NCBI GenBank assembly: GCA_035303945.1
Contig: DATGQZ010000007.1
Coordinates: 124,001-188,000, forward strand
From: DATGMS01 sp035303945
Lineage (GTDB): Bacteria; Bacteroidota; Bacteroidia; Cytophagales; Cyclobacteriaceae
Direction of reading: 5' to 3'
DNA: 64,000 nucleotides
Positions 24,611 through 34,659 of this stretch are shown here, piece by piece (position 1 is the first letter of the stretch; the number at the start of each line of letters is the position of its first letter). Made by a program: the position numbers and the translations under genes. The notes under the pieces are model-generated. The model saw nothing but the letters and a program-made list of their open reading frames with translations. It did not search any database and had not been told where the DNA came from.

Positions 24611-25639
24611 TCAGTTACTACTGAATTCTGAAGCTAACTTGCTCCAATTCACCTCATCCGCCGTGTTGTCATCAGAGATGACAATGCGATATCGAAACAC
24701 ACCTTCTTCCCCTTTCTTTAGGCGATAATGTAACTCTTCCTGACCATCCGACAAAGCTTTCTGTCCCAATGGATTGGCAGCATACAAACCATATCCCCGC
24801 GCATGCCAGTAGGTAGGATACCCAGGGTTAGAAGGGTGGTCGATCATTGCCACCGTCACTTTATCTTTATTGAAGTTCCCCGACAAGGTCATCCAAGCTC
24901 CTCGTGTCCCCCAAACATCTTCGCCCTGCAATCCTTCACTACTTCGATAATTTCCCGAAGCCCGTTCGTTTACTCCTTTTATAGTAGTAGCCATTCCATG
25001 GGCATCCGTCAGCGTGACGGGGCTGTTAGAAGGCATTTCTAGCTCAGAAGCCATCCGCATTCCGATCATGCCTTCTTTATTATCTTCAAACAAGACGTCT
25101 TTGAGAGCTATCAATCGGGTTTCACGATCTATTATACGGATCTCACCGCGGTTAATGAAAGTAAAGGTAGTTATTTCATCCAATACAGCTTCCCCGTTAT
25201 CCGTCCACTGGTTCTTCACCACCAATTTCCCCTCCGATCCGGAAGCAGTCATCGAGATGATGCCTTGGGAAACAATATCCCCGTATTGACTTTTCTTCTC
25301 CGCAGGCACTGCATCAGAATTGTTCCAATAGTCGATCCCGTTTACATCTCCGTAGGTTAACCATATCCCAATATGGTGTGGATGGTCTGTTCTTTCGCCT
25401 GATACACTTTTTAGCGGATAGCTACGGGTTACGGCATAACCTTTTGAAGAAATGACAGGCCACAAGACTGGTTTGGTCACGCCTTTGGGTTGGATGAACG
25501 AAGTAAACAGTGTTCCGTCAAAAAAAATGTCCACTTGGCCTTTCGCCTTTCCTTTACGGATTTCTACTGAAGGGTCTCCCCCACTTGCAGCAGCGCCCAC
25601 TGAGAGGGCAACGCTAAGCATCAAATATAACAATATCAT
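24611..25639 (-). CDS. PmoA/DUF6807-family protein, probably secreted
   Basis: 342 residues with a short hydrophobic N-terminus (1-19) resembling a signal peptide. The sequence FIQPKGVTKPVLWPV followed by DHPHHIGIWLTYGDVNG is characteristic of the PmoA family (named after methane oxygenase by similarity, but not a known oxygenase). The clustered histidines suggest a metal site. Biochemical role not established to my knowledge. In Bacteroidota and Planctomycetota this family travels with Gfo/Idh/MocA oxidoreductases and TIM-barrel isomerases, as here, where it lies 16 bases after such an oxidoreductase. A role in processing oxidised sugars is inference. Confidence 0.85.
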   Translation of the reverse strand: MILLYLMLSVALSVGAAASGGDPSVEIRKGKAKGQVDIFFDGTLFTSFIQPKGVTKPVLWPVISSKGYAVTRSYPLKSVSGERTDHPHHIGIWLTYGDVNGIDYWNNSDAVPAEKKSQYGDIVSQGIISMTASGSEGKLVVKNQWTDNGEAVLDEITTFTFINRGEIRIIDRETRLIALKDVLFEDNKEGMIGMRMASELEMPSNSPVTLTDAHGMATTIKGVNERASGNYRSSEGLQGEDVWGTRGAWMTLSGNFNKDKVTVAMIDHPSNPGYPTYWHARGYGLYAANPLGQKALSDGQEELHYRLKKGEEGVFRYRIVISDDNTADEVNWSKLASEFSSN

Positions 25640-25655
25640 AACTAAAGTTGTTTTG

Positions 25656-27002
25656 TTAGATTTTATCGGGTATCACATAGGGTGCACGGTATTCTCGTGT
25701 CAGCATGGCATCTGCTTCTGCATCGTTCCTAAAACGTTCTGTCTTAGGATCGAATTTTAGCACTCGCCCGAGCCGATAGGCTATGTTTCCCAGATGAGCA
25801 AGTCCTGATGACAAATGAGCCGTTTCGACCGGCCCCTTCAATATGGATCTATCCCGCGTCCGTACCGCTTCTATGAAATTGGCAAAATGACCGGTAGTAC
25901 CTCCCTCGCCGCGCTCGTATTCGCTTGCGGCTTGCTGGCCATCGCTGCCTGATTTCCCAGGCTCTTTATTTCGCCCAAGATAGGTTTGATACTTGTCATA
26001 TCCATCAACTACAAGAATTCCCTTCTCCCCATAAAAAATATTCCCTACGGAGATTCCTTCTTCCGAACTGGTGATCCAATTTCTTACTTCAAATTGGATG
26101 ATTTTCTTTTCTTCAGGATAATTGTAAATAGAAGTCAATATCTCTGGAACTTCTTTTGCGTCATCCCACAAGTATTTCCCTCCCATGGAAGTAATTTCTG
26201 TAGGAAAGCCAACGTCCAATCCCCACATACACAAATCCGTCTCATGAATGCCCTGATTTCCCACATCACCATTTCCATAGTCCCAATGCCAATGCCAATT
26301 GTAATGGACGATATCGCGACTGAATGGACGCTCTGGTGCGGGACCCGTCCATAGATCGTAATCCAACCCTGCTGGTACTGGCTCAAGCCCCTTGTGCCCA
26401 ATGTCAGGTCGCCAGCGATAAACCAGACCACGGGCCATATATACCCGACCAATGTAACCTTCTCTTAACAATCCAATAGCTTCGTTAACTGCAGGAGAAC
26501 TTCTCAGTTGCACGCCATGTTGAACAATCCGGTCGTACTTGTAGGCCGCCTCAATCATCTTCCTTCCTTCCCAGATGTTATGGCTTCCGGGTTTCTCCAC
26601 GTATACATCCTTACCCGCTTGGCAAGCCCAAATTGTCGCCAAGGCATGCCAATGATTAGGAGTAGCAAGGGCCACTACATCTATATCTTTGTCATCATAG
26701 ACCTTCCTCAGGTCTTGTTCCAACCGCACGTCCCTCTCATACTCCTTCACAAAATCCTTCTTCCTCTTACCGAGGATCTCCATATCCGGATCACATAGCG
26801 TCTTCACCTCAACATTCTTCAAGGCCATCAAACTTTTTACGTGGCTGTTACCCCTCCCATTCAAACCAAGAACGGCAGCATTTATGCGATCATTGGCCCC
26901 AAAGGCGCGTGAGGGAATGATAGTGGGTAACGCCAGCACGGCGCTGGCTTTTAGGGTGGTGTCAATAAACCTCCTCCGACTTATACTATTTTTGGAATCC
27001 AT
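25656..27002 (-). CDS. Gfo/Idh/MocA family oxidoreductase, Tat-exported
   Basis: 448 residues with the twin-arginine signal SRRRFID (8-14) and a hydrophobic segment to about 32. Cofactor loop AVLGLNGRGN, VALATPNHWHALAT and an intact EKP (VYVEKPGSHN) mark the same periplasmic branch as the 23037-24374 gene. The C-terminal half carries the WHWHWDYGNGDVGNQG stretch common in this branch. It follows the TIM-barrel lipoprotein by 28 bases and precedes the PmoA-like gene, so the three are probably co-transcribed from the SusC promoter. Confidence 0.9.
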   Translation of the reverse strand: MDSKNSISRRRFIDTTLKASAVLALPTIIPSRAFGANDRINAAVLGLNGRGNSHVKSLMALKNVEVKTLCDPDMEILGKRKKDFVKEYERDVRLEQDLRKVYDDKDIDVVALATPNHWHALATIWACQAGKDVYVEKPGSHNIWEGRKMIEAAYKYDRIVQHGVQLRSSPAVNEAIGLLREGYIGRVYMARGLVYRWRPDIGHKGLEPVPAGLDYDLWTGPAPERPFSRDIVHYNWHWHWDYGNGDVGNQGIHETDLCMWGLDVGFPTEITSMGGKYLWDDAKEVPEILTSIYNYPEEKKIIQFEVRNWITSSEEGISVGNIFYGEKGILVVDGYDKYQTYLGRNKEPGKSGSDGQQAASEYERGEGGTTGHFANFIEAVRTRDRSILKGPVETAHLSSGLAHLGNIAYRLGRVLKFDPKTERFRNDAEADAMLTREYRAPYVIPDKI

Positions 27003-27030
27003 AATGATTTATTTAAGTGTAACATACTTA

Positions 27031-27918
27031 TCAATTAGTTTGGTAATAAGCTTCCCTGAGCTGCTCTTCTAAATAAGTGTAAGCCCGTGGAATTTCTGTA
27101 AAAGCATCCCCAATGCGGGCTTCAATAAATATGGGCCCATAATATCCAATAGCGTGTAATGCCTGCAAATAGGGTCTGAAGTCATCACCCATAACTCCGG
27201 GAACGGTTCGTTTGTCCTTTTCCGCTATTTCAACGTGCACTATTAAATCCCCGGCCTCTATAATGTGTGCTGGAGACTCGGATTCTTTCATCATGTGATA
27301 AATATCAGCGTTGAGTCTGAAATTAGAATGAGCGACTTCTTTTACTATTTCTGTTGCTTCTTTTAAGGTATTTATAAAGTTGGTTTCAGTGCTGTTCAAA
27401 CTTTCGATCGCAATTACTATTTGCCGCTGAGCCGCAACCTCAGCCATCTTTCTACATAGCGTTATAAAATCAGCTTTTGCCATGTCGTGGCTATAATCCT
27501 CGGGAATTCTTCTCGCGCCACCGCTTCCTAAAACAATCAATGGGACTTCCGCCTGTTTGGCCCGTAATAAAACAGAGTCTAAGTAGCTCAGTACGCGCTC
27601 TTCCTCTACTTCTGGGCCGACGATTTTTATTCCTGCCGGAAAGAGGACGTTGCAGAGATACAGGCTGGTTTTCGCCTTCTTGAATTTTTCGAGATTATCC
27701 GTAAAGGCTGTTTGACTCAACCGCGGCGAGATAGTTCTTCCTACAGCCTCTCCAATAAATTTAAAACCTGATGCATACAATAGACTGTCATTGTCCATAG
27801 AAGCAATAAATCCCAATTCAGGAAGGGTTTTGTCTTGGATGCTTGAAGATCTTTGACAAGCCACCTGCAGTACGCCAATCAAGAGCGGTATAAGGACTGA
27901 ATGTTTCGTCATTTTCAT
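27031..27918 (-). CDS. TIM-barrel sugar isomerase/epimerase-like lipoprotein
   Basis: About 295 residues from ATG 27918; an in-frame GTG at 27930 overlaps the SusD stop, whereas the ATG lies two bases after that TGA and begins a compact signal MKMTKHSV...LQVAC with lipobox VAC. Metal-ligand positions of the AP-endonuclease-2 barrel are present: Glu in AIESLNSTETN, Asp in LNADIYHM, His in VHVEIAE and Glu in FIEARIGD. It is therefore a secreted, membrane-anchored relative of cytoplasmic sugar isomerases, acting where the Tat-exported oxidoreductases act. 3-Keto-sugar epimerisation or hydration is a possible activity. Confidence 0.85.
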   Translation of the reverse strand: MKMTKHSVLIPLLIGVLQVACQRSSSIQDKTLPELGFIASMDNDSLLYASGFKFIGEAVGRTISPRLSQTAFTDNLEKFKKAKTSLYLCNVLFPAGIKIVGPEVEEERVLSYLDSVLLRAKQAEVPLIVLGSGGARRIPEDYSHDMAKADFITLCRKMAEVAAQRQIVIAIESLNSTETNFINTLKEATEIVKEVAHSNFRLNADIYHMMKESESPAHIIEAGDLIVHVEIAEKDKRTVPGVMGDDFRPYLQALHAIGYYGPIFIEARIGDAFTEIPRAYTYLEEQLREAYYQTN

Positions 27919-27920
27919 AA

Positions 27921-29759
27921 TCAGTTCCACGGCGGATTTTGCACCAATTGTGGAGCCCTATTTATCTCTGCTCTAGCTATAGGTATCCACCACATATTTT
28001 CTTCGACGACAGTATTTGGCATTTGTGCATTTATTTGCTGCCATGTGGTTGTGACGGATCCGTCTAAATGCCGGGTTTCAACGATATCGATCCCCGCAGA
28101 AGCAGTGGCGGGAGATAACCTCTCCGTCAAAATTTTCCACCTTCTTATATCGAACCACGCTATTTCTTCAAATGCTAATTCCACTTTACGCTCATGACGA
28201 AGAGCTTCTTTGATGTCTCCCGTGAAATCAGGTAGTCCCGTCCTTCGCCTAATCATGTTTATGTAAGTACGGGCAGTCTCAACATCACCCAACTCTAAAC
28301 TTGCTTCTGCATAGTTTAAAACTACTTCGGCAAATCTCAACTCAATCCATATATTCCTATTGTTTTCAACCATCCCGATGCTCGTATGATCCATAAACTT
28401 TTTCATGAGGTAGCGGGCATAATTCGCATTCCAGTCATCTACAGGACCATTATGCGTATCGATTCCAAACACGTTGGTCCACGTGCCGTCAGGTCTCATA
28501 GTCCTAACGGTCCGTGTTTGATAAATACCTAGCGGATCTCTCTCTCGGAGATTCTCCAGACGTGGTTGCCATACTGCACTATCATATAGAATAGAGGCAT
28601 AAAATCTCGGTTCTCGATTATGATAAATATTTTCGCTCGAAAAAGTATTTGATTTATTTCTGTAATATCCCTCCTCATCTACATAGTAGTGATCTGAGAA
28701 TTTCGAACCATCCTTCATCTCGTAGGAATCTACCATGGCCTGTACTGGACCATTCCTGCCAAAATTGCTGTTGCCGTTCGGGCCGCTGGTTCTATTGTGG
28801 TTGTGGGTAAATCCTACATTTCTCAAAAACATTCTTCCCCAAATAATTTCTTCATTAGAGAGATCATATGACCTGAAAAGCTCATAATAGTTTTTAGCTA
28901 CTACTTCCTGGTCAGGAGCGCCAAAATCTGCTAGCTGGGCAGTATTCAAATCTATGACTGCTTTTGCTGCATTTTTAGCCGCCATCCAGAGCGCCGCTCT
29001 ATCGGCATTGCGATAGCCAACCAACTCACTCTCTGCAGTTCCATCGGCGGTAAGATCACTCGCCGCAAACAGCAAAACTCTTGATTTAAGAGCTAGTGCC
29101 GCTTCCTTAGTAGCTCTACCCATTTCCATTTCTGATTTTAAACCCAACAGCTGGGCAGCGGCATCAAGGTCTGCTACTATGAAATCAACAGTCTCTTCAA
29201 AAGAGGCCCGGGTAATCGCATTGAAATCATCTCCCAGCTGGCTCGCTTTACTTAAAAGAGGAAGACCTCCATAAGCACGCAATAACTGGTGATAATACCA
29301 TGCCCGAAGAAAAAGCCCCTCCCCTTTCATTACATCAGTCCTATTTTTAACTGAAACCTTCTCTACTCCCTCGTAATACTCCGACACTTTATCAATGTTA
29401 TCCAGAAATACATTCGTAATTTGGATCTGCTTGAAGTTGAGCCCCCACTCATACCTTGCCAAATGCGGTCCACGCGTATTGTCCGGACTGGTCAAGCCTT
29501 TTAAGTAGTCGGTTCCATTTGGTCCCCTGGCTACCAAGGTTTCTGCCGCAAGGCTGGAGAGCATCTCTCCATTAAAACCACTGCCCACACCGCTATAAAT
29601 GTTCATCAAATAGGCATCCGCCAGATCGACTTCTGCCCAGACAGTAGCATCAGAATATTGATCCAAAGGAGTTTTATCCAAGATTTCATCAGTACAACCT
29701 ATTAGGACGATTACCGTTAAGGCTGTCAATATTTGTATGGTTACTTTATATTGTATCAT
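27921..29759 (-). CDS. SusD/RagB-family nutrient-binding outer membrane lipoprotein
   Basis: 612 residues from ATG 29759, which begins MIQYKVTIQ and leads to the lipobox LIGC; the frame is open to a TTG at 29771 but that adds only four residues. SusD features: DKTPLDQYSDATVW after the cysteine, LRAWYYHQLLRAYGG helices, and the C-terminal RHERKVELAFEEIAWFDIRRW. It sits 24 bases after its SusC partner and 2 bases ahead of the TIM-barrel lipoprotein start. Confidence 0.93.
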   Translation of the reverse strand: MIQYKVTIQILTALTVIVLIGCTDEILDKTPLDQYSDATVWAEVDLADAYLMNIYSGVGSGFNGEMLSSLAAETLVARGPNGTDYLKGLTSPDNTRGPHLARYEWGLNFKQIQITNVFLDNIDKVSEYYEGVEKVSVKNRTDVMKGEGLFLRAWYYHQLLRAYGGLPLLSKASQLGDDFNAITRASFEETVDFIVADLDAAAQLLGLKSEMEMGRATKEAALALKSRVLLFAASDLTADGTAESELVGYRNADRAALWMAAKNAAKAVIDLNTAQLADFGAPDQEVVAKNYYELFRSYDLSNEEIIWGRMFLRNVGFTHNHNRTSGPNGNSNFGRNGPVQAMVDSYEMKDGSKFSDHYYVDEEGYYRNKSNTFSSENIYHNREPRFYASILYDSAVWQPRLENLRERDPLGIYQTRTVRTMRPDGTWTNVFGIDTHNGPVDDWNANYARYLMKKFMDHTSIGMVENNRNIWIELRFAEVVLNYAEASLELGDVETARTYINMIRRRTGLPDFTGDIKEALRHERKVELAFEEIAWFDIRRWKILTERLSPATASAGIDIVETRHLDGSVTTTWQQINAQMPNTVVEENMWWIPIARAEINRAPQLVQNPPWN

Positions 29760-29783
29760 TTTTAAAAACAATTTAAATGTGTG

Positions 29784-32700
29784 TCATAGCGAAATTCTTA
29801 CACCTGCAGCATACACTTTCATCAACGGGTAGTAGTTGTCTTGTCCAACTTCTGGATCCATAATGCCATTTCCCGAATAGAGCAGCAACAAATTCTGTCC
29901 TGAGGTAAAAATTGAAGCGTTCTTCAACCAAATTGATTTTTGGATTTTCTGGGGAATAGTGTAAGATATCTCTAGATTTTTTAAGCGCGCATATGCTGAG
30001 TTATGGTAGGAATAATTGGTCCTGTATGCATCCCGCCAATATTCTTCGTACCTTTCAAATATCCTGGGCTTCTTCGCATCAATATTATCGGGAGTCCACC
30101 TACCCACAGCATCGTAGTTAAAATAATTCCCCGCAGTCCCCTGGCGATCGTCAGTATACATCCGGCGCATACTGTTGCCAGCTCCTTGAATCAGTCCCTG
30201 CACGGAGATTCCTTTATACCCAAAGTGAAAAGACACCCCATAAGTTATTTCCGGCGTAGCTGTTTTTGTCCACAATATTCTATCATCAGAATCAATTACA
30301 CCGTTTTGATCAACATCCTCGATGATCAGATCACCTGGTCTTGCTCCCGGAACAGAAGGATAGGATCGAACATGTTCTTCGTCTCTAAAGATTCCTATAT
30401 ATTTATATAGAAGAGTAGACCCTTGAGGATTCCCGGTGAGCCGTTGCCATGGCACACTTACCGCGGGCTCGTCAAATTCTATGATCTTATTGCGGGTAAA
30501 GGCCAAATTTCCGTTTATTCCCCAGGAATAACTTCCCTTCCTGTTGTTGTATCCTAAAACGGCTTCAAATCCTGAATTATCTACTATTCCAAAATTTTCG
30601 TCAGGTAGGGTAATCCCGGTGAAATTAGGCACAGAAGCATTTCTGCGGACAAGTATATTGTCCCGCCTTTCATAAAAATAGTCAAATTCCAAAGATACTT
30701 TGTCGTTCAAAAAATTTGCCTCAAATCCCACATTGAAGACGTTAGCCACCTCCCAAGTGATAAAGGGATTTGGTGACCCGACCTGCTGCAGGCCCAAAGA
30801 GTAGGTTCCACTACCAACTACCCAGCCTGTAGCAAATCCGTAATTTGTTAAATATTGAAAAGGAGGAACTGCATCATTGCCCATTTTTCCCCAAGAAGTT
30901 CTAAGCTTAAAGAACTGTATAAAACTCAGACTCTCCTGCCAGAACCTTTCATTCGAGATATTCCAGCCCAAAAGCAGGCTTGGAAAGTTTCCCCATCGTC
31001 CGTTTTCTTCTGAAAACCGAATAGATCCATCACGCCGAAAAGCAAATTGAAATAGATATTTCTCATTATAATTATAGCTAAGTCTACCAAAGTAGTTTAA
31101 CCGTGAATCCAAGGCTACCCAGGCATTATTGTCCTTTTCCGCATCGCCTCCCGCAAACAAGTAAGGCAATCGATCGGATAGGAAATATCGTCTAAAACCA
31201 TTGATTCCTTTGTCCAAATAGTCCATGCCCTCCACTGCCACGAATGCGTTGAGGTTATGGACATCATTAAAGTCTCTTACAAAATCAGCCTTAACGTTGA
31301 AGGTTGAGCGTCTAATATCATCATACCTATCCGTGAGCCGTGGCTCTGCCACCGTCCCCCTCAGGGCCGGTGTGAGATAAGCAGATCCATCTTCCACACC
31401 TGTATTCCCCGCGGCTAAATATTCCGCAGTGTTCATTTGGTATAATGTCATCGGTTTTTCCATCACCTTCTGTACCCTAAATTGCATGTCGTAGGCATAG
31501 TAGCCGGAAACAGACAGACCTTCTACATTAGGTATGGATAAGGTGGCCGATACCTTACTGTTGACCCTATATCGCTTATCATCATTGAACCCAGGTTCAA
31601 AAGTAGTGGTAAGGACAGGTTGGTCGCCATATTCAATATCAGGACCTGGTAATCCATTGGGATAAACAGCAAACATCGTTGGTTTATTTCTTATGATTGA
31701 ACCAAATATGTTGCTTGTGCTTCTAGAGGGTGACATTCTGTTTTCTTGTGCCATAATCACATCCATGCCCACCCTTAAATGCTGGTTTAGGGTAATGTCT
31801 GAGTTAGCAGACATATTGTACCTGTCGTAGGAAATAGCATCGGATTTGTACAACCCACCATCATGCATTTTTCCGAAGGAGACCCGATAGACGATGTTTT
31901 CAGAACCTCCATCAATAGACAGGTTATGATTATTGGTAATAGCGTATTTTTTTAATGCGGCTTTTTGCCAGTCGGTATTGGGATGCGTCCAAGGATATTC
32001 ACCAGAGGCATATTTGGCCACATCTTCCTCCGAAAACTGCATATTGGCCTCTGGCACATTCCTATACATATCAACTTCTCTCATGAGTTGGGCATAGGTT
32101 GCTGCATCGGCCATTTCAGGCAGCATCGTAGGAGTATTCCACCCGTTGAAAAAGCTGTAATTAACAGTGGGAGTCCCTCTTGCACCTCGCTTGGTCGTCA
32201 CGAGGATGACCCCATTGGCAGCTCTAGAACCGTAGATCGCTGCTGAAGCGTCTTTAAGTACAGTTACGCTTTCTATTTCTGAAGCTTGAAGAGAATTCAA
32301 ATCCCGTTCGGGAATTCCGTCAACCACTACCAAGGGAGAATTGTTGCCAAGGGTCGAATTACCCCTTATCAGAATAGACGCTGCGGCACCTGGCTCACCT
32401 GATGGCTGTTGCACAATAGCTCCTGGCAGTCTGCCCGCTAATGCAGTTGAAACGTTAGCTACGGGAGCGACTGCAAGATCTTCACTGCCTATTGCTGTGA
32501 CTGAACCGATAACATTAACTCTCTTCTGCGTGCCATAGCCTACAACGATCACTTCTTCGAGAGAGGCCAAATCTTCAAGTAAGACCACGTCAATTACAGT
32601 CCTTCCGCCTACAACAACATGTTGGGTTTCAAAACCCACAAAGGAAAATACCAGCGTCACACCTTCAGGAACCGTTATTGAATACTTACCATCTGAATCA

Positions 32701-33218
32701 GTTGCGGTTCCAATTCCTTCCCCTGGCACAGATACCGTTACCCCCGGTATCGGATCCCCTTCTTGATCTACTACCGTGCCCGTGATAGTGACATCTAAAG
32801 GCTCCTCTATCTCTAGGCTAGTTCTTTCATTCAGCAATTTAACATGGATATTCTTATTTACTTGTTTAAACCTTAGATTGGATTCACGCGAAACGTGAAC
32901 TAATAAATCATATAAAGAAATATTCTCCTCATGAAGGGTAAAAGTTGCGTCGTAACCAAGTACCGATCTATCGTAAACAAATCGAAATCCTGACTTGGTT
33001 TCTAAGGCTTCAAAAAGACCCTTAACGTTTGCATCTTTAAGATTGACGTTTACAACCACGTTCATTTGATGGGAAAGCCTTGAGGATACAGGCTCAGCCG
33101 AGGCTAACGTCACTTGCTTATGACCCGCAAAAACACCGAATGCTATACAAAATATTCCTATTCCAAGGAACAGTATTCTCAACCGGATTGGTGGAGATTT
33201 AAAGTCTACTTTCATCAT
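29784..33218 (-). CDS. SusC-family TonB-dependent receptor with N-terminal STN signalling domain
   Basis: 1144 residues, longer than the other SusC proteins here because an STN (secretin/TonB short N-terminal) domain occupies about residues 52-128 (NVNLKDANVKGLFEAL, FRFVYDRSVLG, ISLYDLLVHV). Then come the carboxypeptidase-regulatory-like domain (about 142-225), SLEEVIVVGYGTQ, plug (LVVVDGIPERD, ANGVILVTTKRG) and barrel ending in AAGVRISL. STN-bearing receptors signal ligand presence to a FecR-type anti-sigma factor, and one lies directly upstream (33347-34414). This is thus both transporter and sensor of the second PUL. Confidence 0.94.
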   Translation of the reverse strand: MMKVDFKSPPIRLRILFLGIGIFCIAFGVFAGHKQVTLASAEPVSSRLSHQMNVVVNVNLKDANVKGLFEALETKSGFRFVYDRSVLGYDATFTLHEENISLYDLLVHVSRESNLRFKQVNKNIHVKLLNERTSLEIEEPLDVTITGTVVDQEGDPIPGVTVSVPGEGIGTATDSDGKYSITVPEGVTLVFSFVGFETQHVVVGGRTVIDVVLLEDLASLEEVIVVGYGTQKRVNVIGSVTAIGSEDLAVAPVANVSTALAGRLPGAIVQQPSGEPGAAASILIRGNSTLGNNSPLVVVDGIPERDLNSLQASEIESVTVLKDASAAIYGSRAANGVILVTTKRGARGTPTVNYSFFNGWNTPTMLPEMADAATYAQLMREVDMYRNVPEANMQFSEEDVAKYASGEYPWTHPNTDWQKAALKKYAITNNHNLSIDGGSENIVYRVSFGKMHDGGLYKSDAISYDRYNMSANSDITLNQHLRVGMDVIMAQENRMSPSRSTSNIFGSIIRNKPTMFAVYPNGLPGPDIEYGDQPVLTTTFEPGFNDDKRYRVNSKVSATLSIPNVEGLSVSGYYAYDMQFRVQKVMEKPMTLYQMNTAEYLAAGNTGVEDGSAYLTPALRGTVAEPRLTDRYDDIRRSTFNVKADFVRDFNDVHNLNAFVAVEGMDYLDKGINGFRRYFLSDRLPYLFAGGDAEKDNNAWVALDSRLNYFGRLSYNYNEKYLFQFAFRRDGSIRFSEENGRWGNFPSLLLGWNISNERFWQESLSFIQFFKLRTSWGKMGNDAVPPFQYLTNYGFATGWVVGSGTYSLGLQQVGSPNPFITWEVANVFNVGFEANFLNDKVSLEFDYFYERRDNILVRRNASVPNFTGITLPDENFGIVDNSGFEAVLGYNNRKGSYSWGINGNLAFTRNKIIEFDEPAVSVPWQRLTGNPQGSTLLYKYIGIFRDEEHVRSYPSVPGARPGDLIIEDVDQNGVIDSDDRILWTKTATPEITYGVSFHFGYKGISVQGLIQGAGNSMRRMYTDDRQGTAGNYFNYDAVGRWTPDNIDAKKPRIFERYEEYWRDAYRTNYSYHNSAYARLKNLEISYTIPQKIQKSIWLKNASIFTSGQNLLLLYSGNGIMDPEVGQDNYYPLMKVYAAGVRISL

Positions 33219-33346
33219 TTTGGGTTTACATTTTGATTTTTAGAATGAACGTGAAATAAGATTCGCTACCAAAGCCTTTGTTGAAACAACACCGCACGGT
33301 TAATTGTCAACACCAGGCCTTAATTTGATCTTTTGTCCCCCATAGG

Positions 33347-34414
33347 CTACATAAGTTTTAGTATGACATTTTTACCAGAGATTTTATACTCGATTCCATA
33401 GACGAAATCCATTCCAGTCAAAATTTCTTCTAATGATTGACTTTGATATCGCGCATTTATCTTCCATTCCTTTGACGGCACTCCAAATACCTGAATATCT
33501 ACCCCATACCACCGTTCTAATTGATCAACAAATTCATCCAGCCCCGCGTCTTTAAAATAAATGATGTCCTCTTTCCAAGCTAGGACATTTTCTTCCTCAA
33601 AAGACCGTACAACCATTTCTCCGGAATTTTTACTGTAAGTGAATTGCTCTCCCGGAACCAAATATCTTTCCGCATTAAGATGATTTTTATCCTGCTTTTT
33701 TATCTTTACTTTGCCGGAGATCAGTGAAATTTCTGTTCTCATATCCTCATTATAGGATTTGATGTTAAAAGACGTTCCCAACACCTCTGTTTCCACTCCG
33801 GCAGTGGCGACAACAAAAGGAAGATCATTATTATGAACTACCTCAAAGTAAGCTTCTCCCACTAGCTCCACTTGTCTGGTATTCTTTTCAAAAGCGACAG
33901 GAAATCGGAGCTGACTTTCATAGCTAAGATAAACTTGAGTCCCATCAGGCAAAGTGATTTTAGATTTCCTACCTTTCGGATTTTCCAATGTTGTCCACTC
34001 ACTTGGACTAGAAGGACTTTCTTGGGGAGCCACAGTAGTTTCAAAAGACAAAATCATGGCGGCTAACAGGGATATAAGTAAAATCGCTGCTACTTTTAGA
34101 GGCTGAGTAAGAAGCATCCACAAGCTGTCAATAGTAATGATCGGCTTCCTACCGCGTTCTGTGTGGGCCATTACTTTTCCCCAGATATTTGCTACTTCAG
34201 ACGGAGATAGCTGCCCCTCCCTAAATTGCATCCTACCTAAAAATTCTCTCGCTTTTTTGAGCTCGGCAATATTTTCAGGATATTCTTCCAACCATTTTTC
34301 CCAAAATCTGTCACGGTCAGCACTGGGATGCTGTACCCAATCTCGAAATTTGCTATTGGTAATCAAGTCATAGAAGATGTCCGAATGTTCTTTCACGATA
34401 CCCCTTTTATCCAT
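33347..34414 (-). CDS. FecR-family anti-sigma factor
   Basis: 355 residues: a cytoplasmic N-terminal sigma-binding region (1-100), one membrane helix (about 101-124, LLTQPLKVAAILLISLLAAM), a periplasmic FecR domain (about 140-240, with KSKITLPDGTQVYLS and GEAYFEV) and the C-terminal DUF4974-type domain (about 280-355). It receives the signal from the STN domain of the SusC 128 bases downstream and controls the ECF sigma factor encoded divergently at 34660. This completes a cell-surface signalling cascade for the second PUL. Confidence 0.93.
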   Translation of the reverse strand: MDKRGIVKEHSDIFYDLITNSKFRDWVQHPSADRDRFWEKWLEEYPENIAELKKAREFLGRMQFREGQLSPSEVANIWGKVMAHTERGRKPIITIDSLWMLLTQPLKVAAILLISLLAAMILSFETTVAPQESPSSPSEWTTLENPKGRKSKITLPDGTQVYLSYESQLRFPVAFEKNTRQVELVGEAYFEVVHNNDLPFVVATAGVETEVLGTSFNIKSYNEDMRTEISLISGKVKIKKQDKNHLNAERYLVPGEQFTYSKNSGEMVVRSFEEENVLAWKEDIIYFKDAGLDEFVDQLERWYGVDIQVFGVPSKEWKINARYQSQSLEEILTGMDFVYGIEYKISGKNVILKLM

Positions 34415-34659
34415 ACAAGGGCAAAACTTCTAGAATGATACCGAGTTTTTTATTTTTTTTTTAAAAGTTAATTCCTTGATGTTCATTAAAAAATTCCCCT
34501 GCAGCTTCGATGCTAAAAACCTCAGGATTATTTAATGAGTGACTGACGCAACACCTATTTGCACCCCTGTAATGTAGGAAGAAAAGTCATCCACATTTTG
34601 TTGCAATTGAAATAATTATTTTATAATTTAATAGTTACACATCTTAGAATTTTATCCCA

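Noticed and set aside
34446..34462. Long T/A homopolymer upstream of FecR as a regulatory slip site
   Set aside because: It is non-coding, low in complexity and common in AT-rich intergenic DNA; no promoter alignment supports a role.
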